Source: Nereida sp965655635
GTDB taxonomy: Bacteria > Pseudomonadota > Alphaproteobacteria > Rhodobacterales > Rhodobacteraceae
Assembly (NCBI RefSeq): GCF_965655635.1
Contig: NZ_CBFHHE010000038.1
Span: 1-14,917 of the forward strand
Direction of reading: 5' to 3'
DNA length: 14,917 nucleotides
Below, piece by piece: positions 6,862 to 14,643 of this stretch (position 1 is the stretch's first letter; each line of letters starts with the position of its first letter). A program made the translations under genes and the position numbers. A model generated the notes under the pieces. It was given only the letters and a program-made list of their open reading frames with translations, did no database searches and was not told the origin of the DNA.

Positions 6862-6903
6862 GGGTATTGGCAAAATACCCTAGGCGCAAAGCATGATTGT
6901 CAC
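6862..6903 (-). promoter_or_regulatory. Candidate promoter and operator of the TVP38 operon
   Basis: A perfect inverted repeat GGGTATT-ggcaa-AATACCC occupies 6862-6880, about 50 bases before the TVP38 start. On the minus strand a -35-like GTGACA (6903 to 6898) is followed, after 17 bases, by GGGTAT (6880 to 6875), the -10-like position, which lies inside one arm of the repeat. This is the geometry of a repressor operator. The -10 match is poor, so the promoter assignment is tentative; the inverted repeat itself is certain. Confidence 0.4.
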
Positions 6904-6996
6904 GCGCCATTGATGGGAAACGGACAAATGTTACAGTTTTGCGTGGTCTTGTGTGGGGTTACAGGAATAATTGCAACAAAACACGCGTGATCTGAA

Positions 6997-7025
6997 TTGA
7001 CAGCTCAGCTGACCCGCTCTACAGA
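6997..7025 (+). promoter_or_regulatory. rpmH: Candidate rpmH promoter
   Basis: A consensus -35 TTGACA (6997-7002) is followed 17 bases later by TACAGA (7020-7025), a weak -10, giving a leader of about 60 bases before rpmH. The spacer carries an 11-base palindrome CAGCT-C-AGCTG (7001-7011). Further down the leader, GAATCT (7051-7056) can pair with AGATTC (7075-7080) just before the ribosome binding site. Confidence 0.5.
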
Positions 7026-7093
7026 CAGGCTTCTAATTCAAACGGCCTTCGAATCTATTCAATAGGTTTGGGCCAGATTCTGAGGACTGCGAT

Positions 7094-7228
7094 ATGAAAC
7101 GCACCTACCAACCATCGAACCTTGTTCGCAAACGCCGCCACGGCTTCCGTTCGCGCATGGCCACCAAAGCTGGCCGTAAGATCCTGAACGCACGTCGTGC
7201 GCGCGGCCGCAAGTCGCTGAGCGCGTAA
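7094..7228 (+). CDS. rpmH: 50S ribosomal protein L34
   Basis: This is a 44-residue, strongly basic protein beginning MKRTYQPSNLVRKRRHGFR and ending GRKSLSA, matching the conserved L34 family along its full length. L34 binds 23S rRNA in the large ribosomal subunit. The start has a GAGGA ribosome binding site (7082-7086) eight bases upstream. It heads the plus-strand cluster, and rnpA's frame opens 17 bases after its stop, the arrangement found in most bacteria. A strong hairpin with a T-run at 7270-7303 lies 41 bases after the stop and probably ends much of its transcript. Confidence 0.98.
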   Translation: MKRTYQPSNLVRKRRHGFRSRMATKAGRKILNARRARGRKSLSA

Positions 7229-7245
7229 AGTACGCGCGGCGCCAA

Positions 7246-7650
7246 ATGGCATCGCATACCACATTTGACAAAGTCGCCTCGGACGTTCCGCAGGCGACTT
7301 TTTCTCATTCAGGAAAACCGTTAGAGGTTCTGCGCAAACGGGCTGATTTTCTAGCAGCAGCACGCGCCAAACGACAAGGCACAACCGGCGTTCACCTGCA
7401 GGCCCGCCCGCGTGGTGACGACGGCCCAGCGCGCGTTGGTTTCACCTGCTCCAAAAAAGTCGGCAATGCAGTAGCCCGCAACCGCGCCAAGCGCCGGTTG
7501 CGCGAAATTGCACGACTAATTCTACCCAGCGAGGGGCGCACAGGCTGGGACTATGTGCTGATTGGCCGCGCCGAAATTACCGCGACCCGCGATTTCAATG
7601 ACCTAGGCGCTGACCTTCAATACGCGCTAAAGCGGGTTCATGACCAATGA
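7246..7650 (+). CDS. rnpA: Ribonuclease P protein component
   Basis: This is the protein subunit of RNase P, which assists the catalytic RNA in cutting tRNA 5' leaders. The 134-residue frame carries the family core LEVLRKRADFLAAARAKRQ (26-44), GFTCSKKVGNAV (65-76) and the RNR signature RNRAKRRLRE (79-88), followed by the typical DYVLIGR strand. The first about 25 residues (ASHTTFDKVASDVPQATFSH) are not part of the family core and are encoded across a terminator-like hairpin. The ATG at 7246 has no visible ribosome binding site. It is used because no in-frame ATG, GTG or TTG exists between there and the core. AGGA at 7311-7314 hints at a non-standard start near 7321-7332. The gene overlaps yidD by ATGA. 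Confidence 0.92.
   Translation: MASHTTFDKVASDVPQATFSHSGKPLEVLRKRADFLAAARAKRQGTTGVHLQARPRGDDGPARVGFTCSKKVGNAVARNRAKRRLREIARLILPSEGRTGWDYVLIGRAEITATRDFNDLGADLQYALKRVHDQ
7270..7303 (+). terminator. Terminator-like hairpin after rpmH, inside the 5' end of rnpA
   Basis: AAAGTCGCCT (7270-7279) pairs perfectly with AGGCGACTTT (7292-7301). The stem continues inward as CGGA (7280-7283) with TCCG (7287-7290), with C7291 bulged and a three-base loop. The 3' arm runs into five T (7299-7303). This is a canonical intrinsic terminator or attenuator form, 41 bases after the rpmH stop. Its position within codons 9-20 of the rnpA frame is what is unusual. Confidence 0.8.
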
Positions 7651-7898
7651 GCCCCCTCGCCTTCGTACTAGCCCTGCCAATCCGCGCGTACCGTCTTATT
7701 TTTAGCCCTTGGGTCGGGTTCAACTGCCGTTATCAACCAACTTGTAGCGCTTACGCCCTTGAAGCACTGCAAACACACGGCGGCTTGAAAGGCGGCTGGC
7801 TTACCATACGGCGGATCGGACGTTGCCATCCGCTTGGACGTGACGGCTATGATCCCGTCCCCAAGCCAGCCAACCAAAAAGATGAAACGGATCAGTAA
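7647..7898 (+). CDS. yidD: Membrane protein insertion efficiency factor YidD
   Basis: This is an 83-residue protein with the whole UPF0161/YidD signature: an amphipathic N-terminus (FVLALPIRAYRLIFSP), FNCRYQPTCSAYALEAL with conserved C27 and C33, GGWLTIRRIGRCHPLG with C60, and DGYDPVP near the end. YidD is a peripheral inner-membrane protein that helps insertion of YidC- and Sec-dependent proteins. The start overlaps the rnpA stop (ATGA) and the stop overlaps the ttcA start (TAATG), so it is probably translated by coupling. Unlike the simplest arrangement, yidC is not next but about 2.6 kb downstream. Confidence 0.96.
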   Translation: MSPLAFVLALPIRAYRLIFSPWVGFNCRYQPTCSAYALEALQTHGGLKGGWLTIRRIGRCHPLGRDGYDPVPKPANQKDETDQ

Positions 7899-8782
7899 TG
7901 ACCGACGCTTCGCCAGCTCTCGATGTGCCCAACGACATTCACCCGCTTTTCAATGCTGCCCCCAAAACGACCGAATTCAAAAAACTTCGCAAGCGGATCA
8001 TCCGACAAACCCGCGAGGCAATTGACCAATACGGCATGGTTGATCCGCGTGAACCCAAACAGAAATGGTTAGTATGTTTGTCGGGTGGCAAAGACAGCTA
8101 CACTCTGCTTGCTGCACTCTATGAGTTGCAATGGCGCGAGTTGCTTCCTGTCGATCTGCTCGCGTGCAACCTAGATCAGGGCCAACCCAACTTCCCCGCG
8201 ACCGTGTTGCCAAAGTTCCTGCAGGAAATGCAGGTTCCCCACCGTATCGAGTACAAAGACACCTACTCAATCGTTATGGATAAAATTCCACATGGTCGAA
8301 CGTTTTGCTCACTCTGTTCACGCCTAAGGCGTGGAAATCTTTACCGCATTGCCCGTGAAGAAGGATGCTCAGCGGTTATCTTGGGACACCACCGCGATGA
8401 CATTCTTGAAACCTTCCTGATGAACCTGTTTCACGGCGGCAGACTTTCAGCGATGCCGCCGAAGTTACTTAACGAGGACGGGGATTTATTCGTTTACCGC
8501 CCTCTTGCTCATGTCGCTGAAGCGGATTGCGAGGCTTTTGCCAAAGCTCTCAACTACCCGATCATTCCATGTGATTTATGCGGAAGCCAAGACGGCCTTC
8601 AACGCCAACAGATTAAACAAATGCTCGACATCTGGGAGACCAACAGCCCCGGGCGACGCCAAACCATGTTCCGAGCGCTAGCCAACATAAATCCAGCTCA
8701 TATGCTGGACACAAATCTCTTTGATTTCTTAGGGCTAAACAGCGATCAGCCACAATTTTCATCAAACTCTTCAGATAATTAA
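7898..8782 (+). CDS. ttcA: tRNA 2-thiocytidine(32) synthetase TtcA
   Basis: This is a 294-residue PP-loop ATPase that puts sulfur on C32 of certain tRNAs. The ATP pyrophosphatase loop is SGGKDS (62-67). The [4Fe-4S] cluster ligands are expected from CSLC (C137, C140) and CDLC (C225, C228; the canonical third ligand lies among these). GHHRDD (163-168) and GSQDGLQRQ (229-237) are also family hallmarks. TtcA works in the cytoplasm and needs no carrier protein chain in the simple model. The start overlaps the yidD stop. It is followed by a 72-base gap before the EAL gene without a clear terminator. The Ser/Asn-rich tail (SSNSSDN) is outside the conserved fold. Confidence 0.95.
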   Translation: MTDASPALDVPNDIHPLFNAAPKTTEFKKLRKRIIRQTREAIDQYGMVDPREPKQKWLVCLSGGKDSYTLLAALYELQWRELLPVDLLACNLDQGQPNFPATVLPKFLQEMQVPHRIEYKDTYSIVMDKIPHGRTFCSLCSRLRRGNLYRIAREEGCSAVILGHHRDDILETFLMNLFHGGRLSAMPPKLLNEDGDLFVYRPLAHVAEADCEAFAKALNYPIIPCDLCGSQDGLQRQQIKQMLDIWETNSPGRRQTMFRALANINPAHMLDTNLFDFLGLNSDQPQFSSNSSDN

Positions 8783-8854
8783 GCCTCACGTTAAGCAATC
8801 ACGAAGATTCTGTGTCGTATCCAATCGCTAAAGTAACGGTGGAGCAGCGACAGA

Positions 8855-10351
8855 ATGGGCTATTGGGCGAACATACGCGAGATTTTGCGGCATAGCTGCG
8901 TTGCGCTCAGCCCACTTCTGCCATTGATGGGGCAACTTCTTGGGGAAGCCAAAGGCCTGTGGATCGGAACTGCGCTTGCTTGTGCTGTGATTATTGCAGC
9001 GTTGCTTCGCAAACAGCGCCTAGCTCTCTCGCCTCCTCCCCGAACAGCGCAAAGTCTTAATTCAGCACTTGAACGTGCGATTTCCGAACGCGCACTAACC
9101 CACAAAAATAGCCTATGTTTGGCACTACAGCTTGATGATCTAACCACCATTAAAGATATCCACGGTGTTGCTGGCGCGGAAACTATCTGTGCGCAAGCAA
9201 TGGCTAACATTGCGGGCGTTCTTCGCGATGCTGACACCGTGCAAGCGTCTGACGATGGTCCCATCATTGTCGTAATTGGCTCAGACCCAAGGCTTGATCT
9301 CGAAGCGGCGCTCCAAATCGCCAACCGCCTTCAGACCGCAATTGCCCAGCCCTATTTGGTCGATAATGCTACTGTTTTGTGTTCGGCCTCAATCGGCTTT
9401 GCTTTGCTGTCGCGCGTTTCGACACAAACCCCACAGGCATATCAATCCGCCGCCATTACCGCGCTTATGGATGCTAAGCGCCAAGGTCCCAGCGCAGTAC
9501 GCGCGTATTCTCCAGAGCTTACGATACCAACCAAACATCAAACTTCGCAGAATGCGCAAGTTTTTGATGCTCTTGAAAGCGGTGCAATTACTGCGTGGTT
9601 TCAACCGCAAGTGCGTATCACAACAGGCGAAATATCTGGATTTGAAGCGCTTGCCCGATGGCATCACCCAAACAGTGGTCTCATACCGCCGTCGGATTTC
9701 CTGCCAACTCTCGAAAACGCGGGGTTAATGGAACGACTGAACGAGCGAATGCTGCGCGCGAGCTTTTGCGCACTCAAGGATTGGGACAAACAGGGGTTCA
9801 GCATCCCACATGTTTCGGTGAACTTTGCGAGTGATGATTTACGCAACCCGAAGCTTGTAGAACGGATCGAATGGGAGCTTGATCGCCAAGACCTAAGCGC
9901 AGATCGGCTTTGCGTTGAGGTGCTTGAGACGGTTATGGCTGGTAACGGTGATGACATCATCCACCGCAACCTTGCGCGCCTGTCAGACATTGGCTGTTTG
10001 CTTGATTTAGATGATTTCGGCACAGGCCACGCTTCAATCGCTGCTATTCGAAGATTTGGAATTGATCGGCTGAAAATGGACCGATCGTTCATTACCAAAG
10101 TTGATAGCGAGTCAGCGCAAAGTAAAATGGTCCGAGCAATTATATCCATGGCAAATGAGCTCGGCATTGAGGCACTGGCTGAAGGTGTCGAAACCCTTAG
10201 CGAGCATGCCAAACTGGCCCAGATAGGTTGCCATCATGTTCAGGGCTTCGCGCTAGCAAAGCCGATGCCCTTGGAGGAAACGCATGCATGGATTCGCGCT
10301 CACAAGACCAAAGTAACAAACGTACAGTCGCTGACACAGCGGTTTGCCTAA
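8855..10351 (+). CDS. Degenerate GGDEF / intact EAL domain protein (c-di-GMP phosphodiesterase)
   Basis: This is a 498-residue membrane-anchored protein. Hydrophobic stretches are at about residues 15-29 and 36-51. A GGDEF-like domain (about 85-220) follows, whose signature is lost (SDDGP at 132-136 where GG[DE]EF is expected), so cyclase activity is unlikely. The EAL domain (about 232-480) has a full active site: E264 in FEALARW, N323, E355 in CVEVLET, D386/D387 in LDDFGTG, K407 in LKMDRSF, E443 in LAEGVET, and Q463 in VQGF. It should therefore hydrolyse cyclic di-GMP. The degenerate domain may sense GTP, as in related proteins, but that is inference. The ATG has GGAG about 11 bases upstream. 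It sits between ttcA and yidC on the same strand. Confidence 0.93.
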   Translation: MGYWANIREILRHSCVALSPLLPLMGQLLGEAKGLWIGTALACAVIIAALLRKQRLALSPPPRTAQSLNSALERAISERALTHKNSLCLALQLDDLTTIKDIHGVAGAETICAQAMANIAGVLRDADTVQASDDGPIIVVIGSDPRLDLEAALQIANRLQTAIAQPYLVDNATVLCSASIGFALLSRVSTQTPQAYQSAAITALMDAKRQGPSAVRAYSPELTIPTKHQTSQNAQVFDALESGAITAWFQPQVRITTGEISGFEALARWHHPNSGLIPPSDFLPTLENAGLMERLNERMLRASFCALKDWDKQGFSIPHVSVNFASDDLRNPKLVERIEWELDRQDLSADRLCVEVLETVMAGNGDDIIHRNLARLSDIGCLLDLDDFGTGHASIAAIRRFGIDRLKMDRSFITKVDSESAQSKMVRAIISMANELGIEALAEGVETLSEHAKLAQIGCHHVQGFALAKPMPLEETHAWIRAHKTKVTNVQSLTQRFA

Positions 10352-10472
10352 AACGGTGCGTATCAAACTTGTCTTATTGTCGCTCAAAGGTTCGAAAAAG
10401 CCCTTTCCCCTTGACGTTTGGCCCTCATAAAGGTTCAACCGCCACACTAGATTTAGAGACTGGCGGGCGACA

Positions 10473-12275
10473 ATGGACGAGCAAAATAGAAATCTAATCT
10501 TGGCAAGTGTACTGTGCCTTGCGGTTATTATCATTTGGCCTTTTCTCGTGCCACCACCCGCCGAGGCACCGCAGTCCGCAGTGACATCCCAAGAGACCAG
10601 CACCATCGCACCTGCGGCAGCCCCCGTTACTGCGCAACAGCGAACAGCACCAGAGGAATTAGCCGAAGGGCGCACAGACGCTCCACGCATCGCGATTGAT
10701 ACCAAAGAACTGTCCGGCAGCATTTCATTGCAAGGCGGCCGTATCGACGACCTGGCTCTGAAATCATATCAGATATCTCTCGACGAAGGTGCCAGCATCG
10801 TGCGGCTGTTCCGCGGCACCGATGAACCCGAAGCGTTCTACGCTGATTTTGGTTGGGCTCCCGGCGGCGCTTTGGGTTTTGAGGATGTCCCCACGGCAAC
10901 AACGATCTGGAACGCCGACGCGAGCGCGACACTCACGGAGAATACTCCCGTGACCCTTAGCTGGGATAACGGCAAGGGCCTTGTCTTCACCCGCGTCATT
11001 TCAATCGATGAAAACTTTATGTTCAACGTCGAACAGTCCGCGACAAACACAGCAGATGCCGCCGCGCGCCTCGCCCCTTACAGCGCGCTTATGCGGCATG
11101 GAATTCCCACGGCGCTGAAGAACTTCTTCATCATCCACGAAGGCGCCATGCGCCAAACGGGTGAGGAACTGTCCGAGTATAACTACGACGACATCTCCGA
11201 CTTTGACCGTGATGACCGCTGGGGCGCGACCGCTGATGTTGCGCAAATCCAACAAAACGGCTGGCTTGGCTTCACCGATCACTACTGGATGTCGATGCTT
11301 ATTCCCGAAAGCGCGCAGCCATTTACGGGCGTTTTGCAATACAACGAAGCGCGCAACACCTTCCGGTCCGAAGTACGCCTGCCAACTGTAGACCTCGCCG
11401 CGGGCGAAACCATTTCCGTCAGCACTCAGCTCTTTGCCGGTGCGAAAGAATGGGAGACAATCCGCAACTATGAAAATGACGGCGGCATCTACAACTTCCT
11501 CGACAGCATTGATTGGGGTTGGTTCTTTTTCCTGACCAAGCCGATCTTTGCGGTACTGCACTGGCTCAACGCCGTGATCGGGAATATGGGCTGGTCCATC
11601 ATCGCCCTGACGCTTTTGATCAAAGCAATTTTACTACCGCTCGCCTATAAATCATACGTATCCATGGCCCGCATGAAAGAACTTCAACCAGAGATGGAGA
11701 AGCTGAAAGAAGCGGCAGGTGATGACCGCGAGAAAATGCAAAAGGGCATGATCGAGCTCTACAAGAAGAACAAGGTCAACCCTGCCTCGGGTTGTTTACC
11801 CATCTTGATGCAAATCCCGATCTTCTTCTCACTCTACAAAGTGATTTTCGTTACAATCGAATTGCGTCACGCAGAATGGGTAGGTTGGATTCGCGATCTT
11901 TCGGCACCGGACCCCTCCTCCATCCTGAACTTATTCGGCCTGCTGCCATACGCAACACCTGAGCCAACAAGCATCTTTTACATCCTGTCGCTCGGCGTAT
12001 TACCCATCATTTTGGGCATCTCAATGTGGCTACAACAAAAACTGAACCCGGCGCCCACAGACGCGACCCAGGCGATGATTTTTGCATGGATGCCATGGGT
12101 CTTCATGTTCATGCTTGGCAGCTTTGCCAGCGGGTTGGTCATCTACTGGATTGCCAACAACACGATCACATTCAGCCAACAGTACCTGATCATGCGCAGT
12201 CAGGGCATCAAGCCGGATGTCTTCGGCAACATCAAAAAAGGCTTCAGCCGTAAGTCGAAAACGGAAGAAACCTAA
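10473..12275 (+). CDS. yidC: Membrane protein insertase YidC
   Basis: This is a 600-residue inner-membrane insertase and chaperone for Sec-dependent and independent membrane proteins. TM1 is at residues 8-27, then a Pro/Ala-rich linker and the periplasmic P1 beta-domain (about 72-330). The conserved 60-kDa IMP/Oxa1 core of five segments follows (about 347-575). The positively charged groove residue, Arg in E. coli, is Lys384 (TLLIKAILLPL). The cytoplasmic helical hairpin (SMARMKELQPEMEKLKEAAG ...) and NPASGCLPILMQIPIFFSLY are typical. The length suits a Gram-negative YidC. A TTGACG -35-like word lies at 10411-10416 in the 121-base gap upstream, without a convincing -10. No good ribosome binding site is seen. 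The stop overlaps the next start (TAATG). Confidence 0.97.
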   Translation: MDEQNRNLILASVLCLAVIIIWPFLVPPPAEAPQSAVTSQETSTIAPAAAPVTAQQRTAPEELAEGRTDAPRIAIDTKELSGSISLQGGRIDDLALKSYQISLDEGASIVRLFRGTDEPEAFYADFGWAPGGALGFEDVPTATTIWNADASATLTENTPVTLSWDNGKGLVFTRVISIDENFMFNVEQSATNTADAAARLAPYSALMRHGIPTALKNFFIIHEGAMRQTGEELSEYNYDDISDFDRDDRWGATADVAQIQQNGWLGFTDHYWMSMLIPESAQPFTGVLQYNEARNTFRSEVRLPTVDLAAGETISVSTQLFAGAKEWETIRNYENDGGIYNFLDSIDWGWFFFLTKPIFAVLHWLNAVIGNMGWSIIALTLLIKAILLPLAYKSYVSMARMKELQPEMEKLKEAAGDDREKMQKGMIELYKKNKVNPASGCLPILMQIPIFFSLYKVIFVTIELRHAEWVGWIRDLSAPDPSSILNLFGLLPYATPEPTSIFYILSLGVLPIILGISMWLQQKLNPAPTDATQAMIFAWMPWVFMFMLGSFASGLVIYWIANNTITFSQQYLIMRSQGIKPDVFGNIKKGFSRKSKTEET

Positions 12276-13015
12276 TGCTTCGGATCGCGGCCCTTTGGCG
12301 GCACCCCATCAAGGGCCACGGTCACGAAGCGCTCAGCGCGTCTGATTTCATCGCAGGCCAGACGATGCCGTGGGACCGTAAGTGGGCAGTAGCCCATGAA
12401 GCGGCCAAGACTGATGGCAGTGCATGGGCAAGTTGCGCAAACTTCAGCCGCGGTGGCAAAGCACCACAGCTGATGGCTATACGCGCAGTTACTGACACGG
12501 ACACTGGCATCGTCACCCTATCGCACCCAGATGCTGAAACGCTTAGCTTTGATCCGGATGGCGACACAGCGGAATTTTTGGGGTGGTGTAAAAACTTGAT
12601 GCCGCAAGACCGCGCCCAATCGGTGAAGGTCGTACGGGCAGACGTAGGCATGACCGATACGCCCTATACATCGATCTCCCTTCTGAACACGGCCAGCCTG
12701 GCCGAGCTAAGCGAGAGAATTGGTGCAGACATGGCCCAAACCCGCTTTCGCGGTAACATCTGGGTCGACGGCGCAGAACCATGGGACGAATTCAGTTGGG
12801 TCGGCAAAGAAATTCGTATCGGCACGGCCGAGTTCGAAGTGGTTGAATCAATCACCAGATGCTTGGCCACGCACGCCAATCCACAAACAGGCGAGCGCGA
12901 TGCGGATGTGCTCAACACCTTAACGCAGAATTGGGGCCACAAAGATTTTGGCATCTATTTGCGCGCAACCAAATCTGGCCACGCGTCAGTGCAAGACAAA
13001 ATTGAGTTTCTCTGA
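12275..13015 (+). CDS. MOSC domain-containing protein
   Basis: This is a 246-residue protein with an MOSC N-terminal beta-barrel (LWRHPIKGHGHEAL, GQTMPWDRKWAVAH) and a C-terminal MOSC domain. The conserved Cys is C196 in ITRCLATHANPQTGERD, and the end is GIYLRA plus a DKIEF strand. MOSC proteins carry sulfur or bind molybdenum cofactor; the substrate of this subgroup is not established. The start codon overlaps the yidC stop, and yihA begins one base after its stop, so it is almost certainly in one transcript with both. There is no signal peptide, so a cytoplasmic protein is expected. Confidence 0.9.
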   Translation: MLRIAALWRHPIKGHGHEALSASDFIAGQTMPWDRKWAVAHEAAKTDGSAWASCANFSRGGKAPQLMAIRAVTDTDTGIVTLSHPDAETLSFDPDGDTAEFLGWCKNLMPQDRAQSVKVVRADVGMTDTPYTSISLLNTASLAELSERIGADMAQTRFRGNIWVDGAEPWDEFSWVGKEIRIGTAEFEVVESITRCLATHANPQTGERDADVLNTLTQNWGHKDFGIYLRATKSGHASVQDKIEFL

Positions 13016-13016
13016 A

Positions 13017-13667
13017 ATGGACATGCAATTCACACTGGCCGAAGAGCCAACTCCACAAGAAGTCGAAGCTGCACGGGTATTTTTCGCCGGTGAGACCGAT
13101 TTTTTGAAAGGTGTCGTCGCGATGGACGGCATGCCAATGGCCGACCGCATGGAAGTCTGTTTTGCAGGCCGATCGAATGTTGGTAAATCCAGCTTGATCA
13201 ACGCGCTTACGGGACGCAAAGGTTTAGCACGCGCATCGAACACCCCGGGCCGCACCCAAGAGATCAACTTCTTTACGCTTACCGAAAGCCACTACCTTGT
13301 GGATTTGCCCGGTTACGGCTTTGCAAACGCACCAATCCCCATCGTTGAAAAGTGGCAGCGCTTGCTCAAGGCTTACCTTTCGGGCCGTGCAAGTCTTCGC
13401 AGGGCGTTTGTTTTGATTGATGCGCGCCACGGGGTGAAACCCGTCGATGAAGAAATCATGACCCTACTCGATAAATCGGCTGTAACTTTTCAATGCGTTC
13501 TGACCAAAACCGACAAGGTAAAGGGCGGCGCAAAGGACAAGATGCTGGAGCAGGTCAAATCGAAACTGGCCAAGCATCCCGCGTCCTACCCAGAGATCAT
13601 CATGACCAGCTCGGAAAAAGGTGACGGCATCGCCACTCTGCGGCACATCATTCACACCCTCACCTAA
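13017..13667 (+). CDS. yihA: Ribosome biogenesis GTP-binding protein YihA/EngB
   Basis: This is a 216-residue TrmE-Era-EngA-EngB-type GTPase needed for 50S assembly. From the ATG at 13017, the P-loop GRSNVGKS is at 51-58, the switch I Thr is in NTPGRTQ, G3 DLPGYG is at 96-101, and G4 TKTD is at 143-146. A short basic segment with EIIMTSSEKGDGI (G5-like) closes the protein. The ATG lies one base after the MOSC stop; another ATG two codons later is equally possible, and neither has a strong ribosome binding site. A longer frame from 12948 would overlap the MOSC gene and adds non-family residues, so I rejected it. Confidence 0.95.
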   Translation: MDMQFTLAEEPTPQEVEAARVFFAGETDFLKGVVAMDGMPMADRMEVCFAGRSNVGKSSLINALTGRKGLARASNTPGRTQEINFFTLTESHYLVDLPGYGFANAPIPIVEKWQRLLKAYLSGRASLRRAFVLIDARHGVKPVDEEIMTLLDKSAVTFQCVLTKTDKVKGGAKDKMLEQVKSKLAKHPASYPEIIMTSSEKGDGIATLRHIIHTLT

Positions 13668-13725
13668 TCTTACCTTGGCAGGCATCACGTTCCCCAGTAC
13701 GAACAAGCGCCAAGAGGACACCGAC

Positions 13726-14589
13726 ATGAAAAAGCAGAACGCCATGAAAAGCGATTGGATCGCCACCGCCAGCACCCTCAGCAAAGCACTGCCCTACTTG
13801 CAACGCTATGATGATGCGATTGTGGTGATCAAATTTGGTGGCCACGCCATGGGCAGCGATGAGGCTATGGAAAGCTTTGCGCGCGATATCGTGTTGCTGC
13901 GGCAAGTCGGTGTGAACCCGGTGATCGTTCATGGTGGTGGACCAATGATCAACGAAATGCTCGATAAGCTGAGCATTCAGTCGGACTTTGTGAACGGCAA
14001 ACGCGTTACGGACCAAGCCACAGTTGAAGTGGTCGAGATGGTATTGTCGGGCCGTGTAAACAAGAAAATTGTCCAAGCGATCAACGCCCAAGGCGGCAAG
14101 GCAGTCGGCCTGTCAGGTAAAGACGCGGGGCTGATCACCTGCACACAAACAAACCCTGATCTGGGCTTTGTCGGAACGCCGTCAGAGATCGATACAAGCG
14201 TACTGCACACCCTTTTTGAGGCCGGGACAATTCCCGTAATCGCTCCTCTTGGGGCCGGCGCTAACGGTGAAACATTCAACATCAACGGTGACACAGCCGC
14301 AGGTGCAATCGCCGCGGCGCTTAAGGCGGACCGCTTGTTATTGCTCACGGATGTGGCGGGCGTGAAAGACGCAAACGGCGAGATCGTGACTGACATCACC
14401 GCAGATCAAATCCGGGAACTTACCAACGAAGGCGTGATCGCCGGCGGTATGATCCCGAAAACCGAGACCGCTCTTGCAGCAATCGAAGGTGGCGTGCGCG
14501 CGGTGGTAATCTTGGACGGACGTGCACCAAATGCGTGCTTGCTCGAACTGTTTACAGACCACGGTGCCGGTTCAATCATTCGCCACTAG
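13726..14589 (+). CDS. argB: Acetylglutamate kinase
   Basis: This is a 287-residue enzyme of arginine biosynthesis that phosphorylates N-acetylglutamate. Motifs are KFGGHAMG (36-43), VHGGGP (68-73, substrate and phosphate binding), FNINGDTAAGAIA (184-196) and GGMIPKTETA (230-239, with K235). The N-terminal helix before KFGG and the C-terminal HGAGS signature are features of the hexameric, arginine-inhibited kinases, so feedback inhibition by arginine is likely (family inference). I chose the ATG at 13726 because AGAGGA (13713-13718) lies seven bases upstream and it clears the yihA stop. A longer frame from 13621 would overlap yihA. The family more often starts near the second Met (residue 7). 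Confidence 0.96.
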   Translation: MKKQNAMKSDWIATASTLSKALPYLQRYDDAIVVIKFGGHAMGSDEAMESFARDIVLLRQVGVNPVIVHGGGPMINEMLDKLSIQSDFVNGKRVTDQATVEVVEMVLSGRVNKKIVQAINAQGGKAVGLSGKDAGLITCTQTNPDLGFVGTPSEIDTSVLHTLFEAGTIPVIAPLGAGANGETFNINGDTAAGAIAAALKADRLLLLTDVAGVKDANGEIVTDITADQIRELTNEGVIAGGMIPKTETALAAIEGGVRAVVILDGRAPNACLLELFTDHGAGSIIRH

Positions 14590-14643
14590 CGCTTCACACA
14601 GTCGTGGCTTGTCACGCCCCATTCACTAAGGCACCTTTGCTGT

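Noticed and set aside
6815..7093. Replication origin next to rpmH
   Set aside because: The rpmH-rnpA neighbourhood is near oriC in some bacteria, but no dnaA, no DnaA-box cluster and no AT-rich unwinding element is seen here.
7055..7384. Minus-strand frames across rpmH and the start of rnpA
   Set aside because: They are antisense to L34, which is certain, and to the hairpin region; no family resemblance.
10386..10406. AAAGG/CCTTT inverted repeat after the EAL gene as a terminator
   Set aside because: The stem is only five pairs with an 11-base loop and is followed by C residues rather than a T-run.
11001..11561. Minus-strand frame of 186 codons opposite yidC
   Set aside because: It is a shadow of the YidC periplasmic domain.
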